Below are positions 18,779 through 27,220 of a stretch of 64,000 nucleotides of DNA, piece after piece (within the stretch, counting starts at the first letter, position 1; each line of letters opens with the position of its first letter). Origin of the DNA: Planctomycetaceae bacterium. GTDB taxonomy: Bacteria; Planctomycetota; UBA1135; GCA-002686595. A program made the translations under genes and the position numbers. The notes under the pieces are model-generated. The model did no database searches. It was not told the DNA's origin and worked only from the letters and a program-made list of their open reading frames with translations. The stretch is taken from the NCBI GenBank assembly GCA_011525785.1, contig WYBT01000030.1, positions 124,001-188,000 on the forward strand. The letters run 5' to 3'.

Positions 18779-19359
18779 CAAGCATCCTTCATCATCCATG
18801 CGCGAGCGAACGCGAAGTCCCGTTCCACAGTGCGTCGGGACACGCCCAGTGCGGATGCGATCTCGGTGGCGTTGAGTCCGCCGAACACCGCGTACTCAAC
18901 GACCCGCGCCAGTCGTGGGTCACGCCTCTCGAGTGCAGACAGGCGGTCGTCGAGTGTCAGGATCTCCGTGCTCATGGACTCCACTTGGTCGACCAAGTCA
19001 TCCAGCGGAACACGCTCGCCCGACGGAACGCGTCGCGCGGACCCGCGACGCCGGGCGTGGTCGACCAACGCGCAGCGCATGGCGCAAACTGCCGCCGACA
19101 GAAAGTGCCTGCGGTCCTTGAAGTGCGGATCGGCTGCTTTCAGGAGGCGTTCGAACGCCTCGTGCACCAGAGCTGTCGCTTGAAGCGTGTGCCACTTGGG
19201 CTGACCGCTCATCTGGCGACGTGCAAGCTCTTTCAAGTCGTCGTACACCAGGGGCACGATGTCGTTGAAGGCCGAACGATCGCCCGCGCGCAGCCTCTGC
19301 AAGGAGGCCGTGATCCTCGGGGCGCCTGCGATCATCGGGTCATGGGGCTGGATTTCCAT
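18778..19359 (-). CDS. ECF-type RNA polymerase sigma factor
   Basis: About 193 residues from the ATG at 19359 (another at 19335; the frame stays open to 19419). Region 2 contains YDDLKELARRQM and ATALVHEAFERLL, then HFLSAAVCAMRCALVDHARRR. Region 4 contains YAVFGGLNATEIASALGVSRRTVERDFAFARAWM. This pattern fits the ECF group found in Planctomycetota and Acidobacteria (TIGR02999-like, from memory), which typically lacks a classical anti-sigma factor and sits beside a Ser/Thr kinase. Here the stop overlaps the kinase start (TGATG), so the two are almost certainly coupled. It probably directs transcription of its own operon, perhaps after phosphorylation by the kinase; the sequence does not show this. 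Confidence 0.88.
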   Translation of the reverse strand: MEIQPHDPMIAGAPRITASLQRLRAGDRSAFNDIVPLVYDDLKELARRQMSGQPKWHTLQATALVHEAFERLLKAADPHFKDRRHFLSAAVCAMRCALVDHARRRGSARRVPSGERVPLDDLVDQVESMSTEILTLDDRLSALERRDPRLARVVEYAVFGGLNATEIASALGVSRRTVERDFAFARAWMMKDA

Positions 19360-19634
19360 TCGGGACGCTAGCTTGCCCGATCGGCCTGGTCTGTTCGATC
19401 TCGCGATGCGGGAATCCATGCGGCGACAGGCTGTAACGCAAGCCGACGTGGGTTTGCGACAACGAAATCCGCAATACCCTTGGCGTCGCAGGTCAATCCG
19501 AGCGCCAGAAGTTATTGTTGGAAATGCTGTCGGCGCATCCCGCGTAGCTGCGTTCTCCCCAGGCTGGCCAGTCGGCCCGGATTTCAGAATCCGACTTCGA
19601 TGCTACCCAACCCACCCGCCCCAAGACCGCCCCT
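19360..19634 (+). promoter_or_regulatory. divergent intergenic region of the sigma operon and the lipoprotein gene
   Basis: 275 bases separate the sigma-factor start (minus) from the lipoprotein start (plus), and both promoters must lie here. The region is less GC-rich than the flanks of the window. I see no confident -35/-10 pair in either direction. An ECF-specific promoter recognised by the adjacent sigma factor is plausible but not identified. Confidence 0.4.
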
Positions 19635-20627
19635 ATGAGCACTCCGCTTCGCCTCGCTTTGACTTTGACCGCGCTGACTTCGGGCTGCTATTCCATAGCC
19701 AGCGTCGAACGTGATTCGCCCGCTCGCGCAGGGGGGACCGAACGTCTGCCGGGCTTGCCGTACTTCCTTCGTCATGCCGTGCATCGACAAGTGGAAGAGT
19801 ACTGGGTGACGTGGAAAGAGGTTCGACTGGATATCGGTCTCTACGTGAAGCGCTCGGATAGCGGGGGATCGAAGCTCGAGCGACTCGCGAGCTCTTCGAT
19901 GACGGCGATCGTGGATCGTTCCGAGAAGCGACGCATCGCTTACGGCGAAGTCCTCGGCGCGCTGCAGGCGAAGGATTGGAGCGCGGAAGCGCTCGTCGAC
20001 AAGTTCCGAAGTCTGGCGATGATCAACGACCCCGTTACTGGGCCTGGCGAGCAGCCTGACCGGTTCTACGCGGAGACAACCAGCGAGCTCGACTACTCCG
20101 AGAAGTACTACGTCGACGTCAGAGCTCCATGGGCGGGCTCGGCGAAGTTCGAGCCGGCGTTCACGCCGGATGGCGCACTCGCCAGCGCGAAGTTCGAGGC
20201 AGAGTCGCGCGTAGACGAGCTTGTTCCAGCCTTGCTGCCCGTCCAGAGTATCTGGGGCAAGCTCCTCAAACTCCCGGACGACGGCGGGGCGCCGGAGCGA
20301 ACATCGGCGTCGCTTCTCGAGGTGTTCGGCGCGCAGTCCGCAGTCCGCTCGCTGGACTTGGGCGCTCGCCAGGAGCTCGTTCTGATTCCCAGCCTAACGG
20401 AGACCACCGTCGGCTACCGCGACGTGTACTCGAAACGACTTTCTTCGCCGGAGGCGGCTGACTTCGGCGTGCGCTTGCGTGGCAACAAGGACTCGAAATT
20501 CATCGAGTTCCGCAGGCTTCCGCTCGACGGCGCAAGCAAACCTGTGGCTTCGAAAGACTCCAGCGCAGCTGACAAGCCCGGAGACAAGGTGGAGTTCTCC
20601 GGGGCAGTGATCCTTCCGAAGAACTAG
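19635..20627 (+). CDS. hypothetical lipoprotein divergent from the sigma factor
   Basis: A 330-residue protein with a lipoprotein signal peptide: MSTPLRLALTLTALTSGC, Cys18 as the expected lipidated residue. The rest is soluble, with no recognised domain; the C-terminus ends KVEFSGAVILPKN. Its composition is like the neighbouring sigma-kinase block rather than the GC-rich surroundings, so it was probably acquired with it. The gene is transcribed away from the sigma factor and shares its intergenic region, a common arrangement for a sigma-factor target or a sensor partner. The function is unknown. It converges with the cytochrome-like gene 50 bases downstream. Confidence 0.75.
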   Translation: MSTPLRLALTLTALTSGCYSIASVERDSPARAGGTERLPGLPYFLRHAVHRQVEEYWVTWKEVRLDIGLYVKRSDSGGSKLERLASSSMTAIVDRSEKRRIAYGEVLGALQAKDWSAEALVDKFRSLAMINDPVTGPGEQPDRFYAETTSELDYSEKYYVDVRAPWAGSAKFEPAFTPDGALASAKFEAESRVDELVPALLPVQSIWGKLLKLPDDGGAPERTSASLLEVFGAQSAVRSLDLGARQELVLIPSLTETTVGYRDVYSKRLSSPEAADFGVRLRGNKDSKFIEFRRLPLDGASKPVASKDSSAADKPGDKVEFSGAVILPKN

Positions 20628-20677
20628 CTCGAGGCTGCGATCGGCGTCGGTGCTTCCGCCCCGTTCGCGCGACGCCG

Positions 20678-21064
20678 TCACTCGAACGCCAGCACCCAGT
20701 CCGCCAGGGCGAGCCGCTCGCTCTCGCTGGCCACGATCGGGGCCATGGGTGCCGGGAAGCGCTTGGCGAGGGCCGCGAGGCGTTCGTCGCTCTTGGTGCG
20801 CCCCAGCGGGTCGGCGAAGAAGCGCGCCAGCTCCTCGCGCTTCCAGTTCTGCGCCAGGCCGCGCAGGGGCGGGCCCATGAAAGCGCCTTCGCCGTTGGCG
20901 CCGTGGCAGGCGACGCAGCCCTTCTCGGCGAACAGGCGTGCGCCCGGGGAGGACTTCGCGCCGGAGTCGTCGCTGCAGCTCGACGAGCACAGCGCGACGG
21001 CGGCGACGACGACTGTGGCGAGGCCTTTGACCAGAGTGGGGCGGAGTGCGGCAGAGTGCTTCAC
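20678..21064 (-). CDS. small c-type cytochrome-like protein
   Basis: A 128-residue exported protein with one heme-binding CVACH motif, preceded by ARLFAEKG and followed by GEGAFMGPPLRGLA, a typical class I cytochrome c layout. A downstream Met in FPAPMAP is a plausible sixth heme ligand. The GTG at 21064 gives an N-terminal hydrophobic stretch ending in ALCSSSCSDD, which may be a signal peptide or a lipoprotein signal with a non-canonical lipobox. The role is periplasmic electron transfer; the partner is unknown. It diverges from the sulfatase-fold gene starting 74 bases away. Confidence 0.82.
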   Translation of the reverse strand: MKHSAALRPTLVKGLATVVVAAVALCSSSCSDDSGAKSSPGARLFAEKGCVACHGANGEGAFMGPPLRGLAQNWKREELARFFADPLGRTKSDERLAALAKRFPAPMAPIVASESERLALADWVLAFE

Positions 21065-21137
21065 GCGGGCCAGGGTAGCGCGCGCCGCGCTCGCGCCGGT
21101 GTGGCTTCGAGCGCCAGCGCGTCGATAACCTTCGAAC

Positions 21138-23156
21138 ATGTCGGCGTCCCCGTCCCCCGGCCGGAACGCAGCGCTCGCGTCGCTGGCGTGCGCCACCGCG
21201 GCCGTGGCCGTGGGCTGGTTCGACGGGGCGCAGGCGGCTCGCGCGCGCATCGCGGCGCACGGCTACGACCGGCTGGGGTTCGAGCTCGGCGCGCGAAAAG
21301 AGTGGCGCGAGGCGCTCGATGAGCAGTGGCCGCAGCTGGCGCTGGGCGTGCTCGCTTCGATCGCGGCCTTGCTCGCGGCGAGTGCGCTCACGCGCTGGAC
21401 CGAGCGCAATTCGGCCGCGCGTTGCGGCTGGTCGAGTTGCGCGGCCGCTCTCGGCGCGCTGGCCTTCCTCGGGGCACTGCAGGCCGAGAAGGGCTGGCTC
21501 GGCGCGCGCGACTGGGCGCTGGCGCTGGCGAGCGTCGCAGCGACGACGTGGGCCGCGCGCCCGCGCCGCGCAGCGCCGGGCCCCGATGACGTGCGCTCGC
21601 AGGCCTCGGCGCTCGTCTTCGCCGCAGCGTGGCCAGCGGCGCTGTGGTCCGCGCGCCCGCTCGCCTGGCGGCCCGACGAACTCGAGGCGTGGTGGCGCGT
21701 TGGACTGTGCCTGTCGTGCGCGTGGCTCTTGCGTGTGCTGCTGCTCGCGAGTTCGCGTGCGCCGCGTCTCCGCTTCGCTTCGAGCGTTGCGCTCGCCGGG
21801 CTCGTCGGCGCTGGTCTCGTCGCTCGACTCGCGTTGGAGCGCGCGCCACAGACAACTCAGCGCGCCAAGCCGCTCAACCTGCTCGTGATCGGGCTCGACA
21901 CGGTGCGCGCGGACGCCACCTCGATCGTCGCAGCCGGACCCGCCGGTCGCGACACCACGCCGCACTTGCGCGAGTTCGGCGCGCGCAGCCTGGTGTTCGA
22001 GAACGCCGTGAGCCAGGCGCCGTGGACGCTGCCGGCCTTCGCCTCGATCTTCACCGGGCTGTATCCGCTCGAGCACGGCGCGCACCGCATCACCTCGCGC
22101 CTCGAGCGCCGCGCGACGACGCTGGCCGAGATCCTGCGCGAGCAGGGCTACTTCACCGCGGCGGTCACCAGCCACGTCTACCTGGACGCCAAGCACGGCC
22201 TCGAGCAGGGCTTCGAGTCCTTCGACGCTTCGAATGCGCTGGGGCACAAGGCCGTGACCTCCGCCGCGGTGACCGAGCGCGCCATCGCGGCGCTCGAGGC
22301 GCGCGCCGAGCGCCCGTTCTTCCTGTTCGCGCACTACTTCGACCCGCACTACGAGTACGTCGACCACCGCGAGCGCGCATGGGCCGATGGCTACGACGGC
22401 TGGCTGCGCGAGCAGAACGACTTCGAGAACCTGCTCAAGCTGCGCCACCTCGTCGAGGCGCCTGAGATCGACTGGCTCAGCGCGCTGTACCACGAGGAAA
22501 TCGCGCACACCGACGCGCACGTCGGACGGCTGCTCGAGTGGGTGCGCGCCGCCGGGCTCGAGGACAGCACGCTGATCGTCGTCGTGGCCGACCACGGCGA
22601 AGAGTTCGCCGAGCGCGGCAACTTCGGGCACACCATCAGCCTGCACGAAGAGCAGCTCGCCGTGCCGCTGATCGTGCGCGCGCCGGGCGAGCCCGCCGGT
22701 CGCGTGCGGAGCGTGGTCGAGACGCGCGCGCTGTTCGACACCGCCCTGGCGCAACTGGGAGTGGGCTTCGGCGGCCTGCGCGCCGAGGCGGATCTGGTCG
22801 CGCTGGCGCGGCGCGAGCGCGCGGGTGAGCCGCTGGAGGACGCGCGCGCCTTCTCGTCGGTGTGGCTCGACGATTCCAAGCTCTCCTGGGGCAAGCGCGT
22901 CCGCGCCGCGAGCCTGCGCGAGGGGCGTTGGAAGCTGATCGACGACGTGACCCGCGGCCGGCGCGCCCTGTTCGATCTGGACAGCGACCCGTCCGAGCGG
23001 CGCAATGTGCTCGACGAACAGCCCGACGTCGCCCGGCGCCTGCAGGCGCTGCTCGAACCATGGATCAAAGCACAGTCGCAACTCACCCGCCCCTCGCCGC
23101 GCGCCCGGATCGATCCCTCGGTGGAGAGCTCGCTCAAGGCCCTGGGCTACATGTGA
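21138..23156 (+). CDS. membrane-anchored sulfatase/alkaline-phosphatase-fold protein
   Basis: A 672-residue protein. The first 240 residues hold about six hydrophobic segments; the rest is a sulfatase-family domain of the alkaline phosphatase superfamily. Metal-site elements are LLVIGLDTVRAD near residue 253, HYFDPHYEY near 398, VVADHGEEF near 480 and a following GHTISLHE. In place of the formylglycine motif CxPxR it has QAPWTLP, so the nucleophile Cys is missing and conventional sulfatase activity is doubtful. A Thr in WTLP may act instead, as in the phosphoglycerol-transferase relatives; this is inference. The C-terminus ends LKALGYM, typical of planctomycete relatives. Its TGA overlaps the next GTG, so the two genes are coupled. 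Confidence 0.85.
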   Translation: MSASPSPGRNAALASLACATAAVAVGWFDGAQAARARIAAHGYDRLGFELGARKEWREALDEQWPQLALGVLASIAALLAASALTRWTERNSAARCGWSSCAAALGALAFLGALQAEKGWLGARDWALALASVAATTWAARPRRAAPGPDDVRSQASALVFAAAWPAALWSARPLAWRPDELEAWWRVGLCLSCAWLLRVLLLASSRAPRLRFASSVALAGLVGAGLVARLALERAPQTTQRAKPLNLLVIGLDTVRADATSIVAAGPAGRDTTPHLREFGARSLVFENAVSQAPWTLPAFASIFTGLYPLEHGAHRITSRLERRATTLAEILREQGYFTAAVTSHVYLDAKHGLEQGFESFDASNALGHKAVTSAAVTERAIAALEARAERPFFLFAHYFDPHYEYVDHRERAWADGYDGWLREQNDFENLLKLRHLVEAPEIDWLSALYHEEIAHTDAHVGRLLEWVRAAGLEDSTLIVVVADHGEEFAERGNFGHTISLHEEQLAVPLIVRAPGEPAGRVRSVVETRALFDTALAQLGVGFGGLRAEADLVALARRERAGEPLEDARAFSSVWLDDSKLSWGKRVRAASLREGRWKLIDDVTRGRRALFDLDSDPSERRNVLDEQPDVARRLQALLEPWIKAQSQLTRPSPRARIDPSVESSLKALGYM

Positions 23157-23734
23157 GCGCAGCTGCGCCGCAACTCTCGCGCGGCGAGTTCTTCGCGGCC
23201 TTCACGGGCCTGTTCGCGCTCGCGGGCGTGGCCGGCGCCCAGGCGCCCGCCGCTGCGCAGGCTGACGGCCCGGACGTCACCGAGAAGCTGCGCTTGCCGC
23301 GCGCGATCGTGCTCGTGCGCCACGCCGAGAAGGCCGTCGAAGGCGGCGCGGACCCTGCGCTCGCACCCGCTGGCGTGCAGCGCGCGGAGCGCCTGGCGCA
23401 GATGCTCGCGGCGAGCGGCGTGACGCATCTGTTCGCGACCGAGTTCGTGCGCACGCGCGCCACGCTCGAGCCGCTCTCCAAGCTCGTCCAGCGCCCGGTC
23501 ACCGAAGTCTCCGCGCGCGATCCCAAGGGCCTCCTGAGCGCGCTCGAGTCGCTGCCGCGCGGCGCGCTCGCCGTCGTCGCCGGTCACTCCAACACGGTTC
23601 CCGCGCTGGTGGAGAAGCTGAGCGGCGGACGCGCCAAGCCGACCATCGAGGAGAGCCAGTACGACCGGCTGTTCCTGGTCGTGCAGTGGGGGACCGAACG
23701 GGGCGCGCAGCTCGCGCTCGAACTGCGCTACTAG
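23153..23734 (+). CDS. exported histidine-phosphatase-family protein
   Basis: A 193-residue member of the phosphoglycerate-mutase-like histidine phosphatase superfamily. The phospho-acceptor His is in LVRHAEK (RHA in place of the usual RHG), and the second His is in AVVAGHSNTV. A TLEPL stretch follows FVRTRA, as in SixA-like members. Before the domain the sequence GEFFAAFTGLFALAGVAGAQA is a likely signal peptide, so the protein would be periplasmic. The GTG start overlaps the stop of the sulfatase-fold gene. Being exported and coupled to a phosphatase-fold membrane protein hints at a phosphate-ester substrate in the envelope. Confidence 0.85.
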   Translation: MSAAAPQLSRGEFFAAFTGLFALAGVAGAQAPAAAQADGPDVTEKLRLPRAIVLVRHAEKAVEGGADPALAPAGVQRAERLAQMLAASGVTHLFATEFVRTRATLEPLSKLVQRPVTEVSARDPKGLLSALESLPRGALAVVAGHSNTVPALVEKLSGGRAKPTIEESQYDRLFLVVQWGTERGAQLALELRY

Positions 23735-23777
23735 GCCGCGCGTCGGCGGCACAACCTCCCGGGAAGATCGCATCGGC

Positions 23778-24677
23778 ATGACTCCGCGCCCTGTCTCCGT
23801 CGTCGTCGCCTCCGGCGCCGGCGGCGAGTTCTTGTTTCGCTGTCTGGCCTCGCTGGCGCCGCAGGTGTGCGAATGTGGCGCGGAGCTGATCGTCGTCGAT
23901 CGCATGGGCGAAGCCACGCGCCAGCGCATCGCACGCGAGTTCCCGGGCGTGCGCGTGATCGCGGCGCCGAGCGAGCCGCGCGCCACCGTGCCGCAGATGC
24001 GTCGCCTCGGCGTCGAAGCCGCCAAGGGCGAGCTGGTGGCCGTGCTCGAAGAGCACTGCACCGCGCCGGCCGGCTGGCTCGCAGCGGCCGCGCGCGAGTT
24101 CACGGCCGCCGACGCCGCCTTGGGCGGGCCGATCCTGGACGCGGGCTACTCGCGAATGCGCGACTGGTGCGTGTACTTCAGCGAGTACCACAACTACCTG
24201 CCGCCGTGGGGGAGCGTGGAGCGCTACGCGCTCAACGGCGCGAACATCGTCTACGACCGCGCGAAGCTGTTGCGGCATCGCGCCGTGCTCGACAACGGCT
24301 ACTGGGAGGTCGTGCTGCACCCGCTGCTCGTGCGCGACGGCAAATTCCGCGCGCTCGATGCACTCGGCGCGCACCACACCGGCCCGTTCGACTACCGCTA
24401 CTACCTGCGCCAGCGCTACCTGCTCTCGCGCGTGTGGGGCGGCACGCAGAAGGACCTGGTCCCGTTCTCCAAGCGCCTCGCGCACCTCGTGCTCGGCCCG
24501 GTGTTCCCGCTGTTCCTGTTCGCGCGCGTCAGCTCGCGCGTGCTCGAGCGCAAGCAGTACCTCGGCCGCTACCTCGCCACGCTGCCGCTCCTGATCCCGG
24601 CCTGGTTCTGCTACTCGTTCGGCGAGTGGCTGGGCTACCTGGTCGGCCCTGGCCGCGCGCTCGAGGAAGTGGAGTGA
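23778..24677 (+). CDS. GT2-family glycosyltransferase
   Basis: A 299-residue GT-A-fold enzyme. The N-terminus SVVVASGAGGEFLFRCLASL is the nucleotide-binding strand, the AAKGELVAVLEEHC region carries an acidic cluster where the DXD metal site lies, and NGANIVYDR precedes the acceptor loop. The last 70 residues contain two hydrophobic segments and end FGEWLGYLVGPG, suggesting membrane attachment. It would transfer a sugar to a lipid-linked or surface glycan; donor and acceptor are unknown. The next gene is a paralogue starting seven bases downstream, so this looks like a tandem duplication within the glycan locus. Confidence 0.85.
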   Translation: MTPRPVSVVVASGAGGEFLFRCLASLAPQVCECGAELIVVDRMGEATRQRIAREFPGVRVIAAPSEPRATVPQMRRLGVEAAKGELVAVLEEHCTAPAGWLAAAAREFTAADAALGGPILDAGYSRMRDWCVYFSEYHNYLPPWGSVERYALNGANIVYDRAKLLRHRAVLDNGYWEVVLHPLLVRDGKFRALDALGAHHTGPFDYRYYLRQRYLLSRVWGGTQKDLVPFSKRLAHLVLGPVFPLFLFARVSSRVLERKQYLGRYLATLPLLIPAWFCYSFGEWLGYLVGPGRALEEVE

Positions 24678-24684
24678 GCGCGCC

Positions 24685-25596
24685 GTGAAGCTCTCCGTGG
24701 TGGTCGGACTGATCTCGGGCAAGCGCGCCGATCTCGAGCGTTGCCTCGAGGCTCTGCACGCGCAGACCCTGCAGCTCGAGCTCGAGATCCTCGTGCCCTA
24801 CGACGATCCCTGTCGCGAGGTGACCACGCTCGCCGCGCGCTTCCCGATCGTGCGTTTCCTGCGCGCCGAGGGGCTCGACACCGCCGCTGCGCGCGCTGGA
24901 GCGAGCCGCGAGCACCACGACACTCTGCGCACGATCGGCATTCGCGCAGCGACCGGCGATCTGATCGCGCTGACCGAGGACCACGCGCACACCGCGCGGA
25001 CCTGGTGCGCCGAGATGGCGGCCGCGCTCGAGCGCCATCCCAAGGCGGCGGCGGTCGGCGGCGCGGTCGAGTGCGACAGCGAGCGACTGCTCAATTGGGC
25101 CGTTTGGTTCTGCGACTTCGGGCGCTATCAGAATCCGCTGCCCGAAGGCCCCAGCGAGTTCGTCAGCGACAGCAACGTCGCGTACCGGCGCGCGGCGCTC
25201 GAGCGAGTCGAGAGCGTGTGGCGCGAGGACTACCACGAGACGGCGGTGCACTGGGCGATGGTCGAGGCCGGCTTCGAGCTGTGCACGACGCCGCGCGTGG
25301 TCGTCTGGCAGGCGCGCAGCGGCCTCGCGCTGGGGTCGGCGCTGCGCGAGCGCTTCGTGTGGGCCCGTTCGTTCGCCGGCACGCGCGCACGCATGGCGGG
25401 CTCGCCCAAACGCTGGATCTGGGCCGTCGCGTCGCCGCTCTTGCCGCTGTTGATGACGTGGCGCCTGGCGCGCACGGCGTTCTCGCGCGGCGCGCACAAG
25501 GGTCGTTTCGTCGCCGCGCTCCCGCTGATCGTGCTGCTGCAGTTGTTCTGGGCGGTCGGCGAGTTCGTCGGCTACGTCAGCGCCGATCCCGGCTGA
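24685..25596 (+). CDS. GT2-family glycosyltransferase (paralogue of the preceding gene)
   Basis: A 303-residue GT-A-fold glycosyltransferase beginning at GTG 24685 with LSVVVGLISGKRADLERCLEAL. TGDLIALTEDHAH holds an acidic metal-binding cluster, and SDSNVAYRR precedes the acceptor-site REDYHETAVH. The C-terminus has hydrophobic segments and ends VGEFVGYVSADPG, like its neighbour's FGEWLGYLVGPG. The two are presumably a diverged tandem pair in one transcript. It converges with the flippase gene, only ten bases away. Confidence 0.85.
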   Translation: MKLSVVVGLISGKRADLERCLEALHAQTLQLELEILVPYDDPCREVTTLAARFPIVRFLRAEGLDTAAARAGASREHHDTLRTIGIRAATGDLIALTEDHAHTARTWCAEMAAALERHPKAAAVGGAVECDSERLLNWAVWFCDFGRYQNPLPEGPSEFVSDSNVAYRRAALERVESVWREDYHETAVHWAMVEAGFELCTTPRVVVWQARSGLALGSALRERFVWARSFAGTRARMAGSPKRWIWAVASPLLPLLMTWRLARTAFSRGAHKGRFVAALPLIVLLQLFWAVGEFVGYVSADPG

Positions 25597-25606
25597 GTCC
25601 GCGCGC

Positions 25607-27028
25607 TCACACGTTGAGCGCCGGCAGCGAGCCGCGGCGCCACACGATCGCGCCGGTCGCCGCGAGCACGAGCCCGTAGACCAGCGCGCCGAGCGGCACG
25701 GCGAACCACACCTGCTCCACGCCGCTGAGCACGAGCACCAGCGCCATGCTCACTCCAGCGAGCGCGCTGCGCAGGACCCTGCGCGGCGCGAGCAGTGCGA
25801 ACCCGTCGCGGCGCACGAACGCTGCGGCGAGCATCGCGCGCAGCACTTCGGTCGCCAGCGTCGTGCACGCCGCGCCGACCATCCCGTAGCGAGGGATGAT
25901 GAGCAAGTTGGCGATCAAGTTGAACACCACCGCGATGGCGGTCATGCGCAGCACGGCGTGCTCGCGTCCCGAGACGATCATCGCGACCATCGCCACGTCC
26001 TTGTAGAGCATGAACGGAGTCGAGGCGATCAGGATCGCCAGCGGCGTGGCGGCCGAGCGGTACTCGGCGCCGAACACCAGTTCGATCACTCCGCGCGCTA
26101 CGAGGCCGCCGCCGATCGCGATCGGCAGTCCCACGGCGAAGCACTGCGCCAGCGAAGTCTGGTACAGCGCCTCGCGCTCGCCGTTCTCGCGCGAAGCCTG
26201 TGTGAGCGCTGGCAGCAGGCTGTGGCTGTAAGCCCAGGCCAGGTTGATCAGGAAGCTGATCAGCTGGTAGGAGGCCGAGTACCAACCGACGGTGGCGTTG
26301 CCGCGGAAGTACTTCAGCACCAGCAGGTCGCAGTTGTAGATGAGCAGACCCAGCATGATGTTGAGCACCAGCGGGAACGAGCGCGCGAGCAGCGGTCGCG
26401 CTGCGTCCCAGTCGAGCTCGACCGGCATGCGGTAGCCCAGCCGCGCGAGCCACACGAGCATCAGCAGCACCGAAGTGACGTCGCCGAGCGCCTGCGCCCA
26501 GGGGACCCAGATCACGTCGTAGCGCTCGCGCACGAAGGCGAACACCAGCGCGGCATAGAGGAACTCGCCGGCGCAGCGCGACCAGGCCACTGGGCCGGTG
26601 CGCGACAGGCCGATGAGCACGAACTTGGGGTTGGGGCCGTGGCCGAACAGCGTCGCTGCGTACAGCGCGATCACGGCGGCCTCGAGCGGCGGGAAGAAGG
26701 CCAGCGCGACGGCGCTCAGCAGTCCGAACAGTCCCGCTGCGACCAGCGTGCGGAACACCAGCAGCGACGGCGCGAGCGTGCGTGCGCGCGCTGGGTCGGC
26801 GGCGACCTCGCGGATGCCGGTCAGGTCGACGCCGCAGGCCGCCAGGTGCGTGAAGTACAGCACCACGGCCTGGCCGAAGGTCATCACGCCGAACATCTCG
26901 GCCCCCAGCCGGCGCGCGACGTACACGCCCGCCAGGAAGGCCACGATGCGCGCGATGGCGTCGCCCGACGCGAGCGTGGCGAAGTGGCGGGCCACGGTGG
27001 CGAGCTTGGAAGGCGCGGGGGCGGTCAC
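25607..27028 (-). CDS. Wzx-like polysaccharide flippase
   Basis: A 473-residue polytopic membrane protein of the MVF/PST oligosaccharide-flippase superfamily, with about 12-14 hydrophobic segments. It starts at GTG 27028 and opens with LATVARHFATLASGDAIARIVAFLAGVYVARRLG, the usual first helix and Arg pair. YNCDLLVLKYFRGNATVGWYSASYQL near residue 230 is a typical family stretch, and FGAEYRSAATPLAIL follows later. It would move lipid-linked glycan units across the inner membrane. The longer in-frame extension has no hydrophobic character and is rejected. It diverges from the GT39-like gene. Confidence 0.87.
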   Translation of the reverse strand: MTAPAPSKLATVARHFATLASGDAIARIVAFLAGVYVARRLGAEMFGVMTFGQAVVLYFTHLAACGVDLTGIREVAADPARARTLAPSLLVFRTLVAAGLFGLLSAVALAFFPPLEAAVIALYAATLFGHGPNPKFVLIGLSRTGPVAWSRCAGEFLYAALVFAFVRERYDVIWVPWAQALGDVTSVLLMLVWLARLGYRMPVELDWDAARPLLARSFPLVLNIMLGLLIYNCDLLVLKYFRGNATVGWYSASYQLISFLINLAWAYSHSLLPALTQASRENGEREALYQTSLAQCFAVGLPIAIGGGLVARGVIELVFGAEYRSAATPLAILIASTPFMLYKDVAMVAMIVSGREHAVLRMTAIAVVFNLIANLLIIPRYGMVGAACTTLATEVLRAMLAAAFVRRDGFALLAPRRVLRSALAGVSMALVLVLSGVEQVWFAVPLGALVYGLVLAATGAIVWRRGSLPALNV

Positions 27029-27220
27029 GGGAGCAGGGCGGGGCCTGGGCGCTGTTCGGCCGGGTGGGGCGCGGAACTCTACTGTGCGTCCGCGAGCGAC
27101 GTGGAAGCGCTTTCCGTCGTCGCCGGTCGGCGGATCGCGCGCCGTGGACAGTGCGCAAGCCGTGGGACGCTCGGCGCGATCCGACGCTAGCCTCGTGAAC
27201 GGGGCTGCTCGCCCCTTCGC

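Noticed and set aside
20394..23081. Long minus-strand open frame opposite the sulfatase-fold gene
   Set aside because: Low-complexity composition; the plus-strand sulfatase fold is unambiguous.
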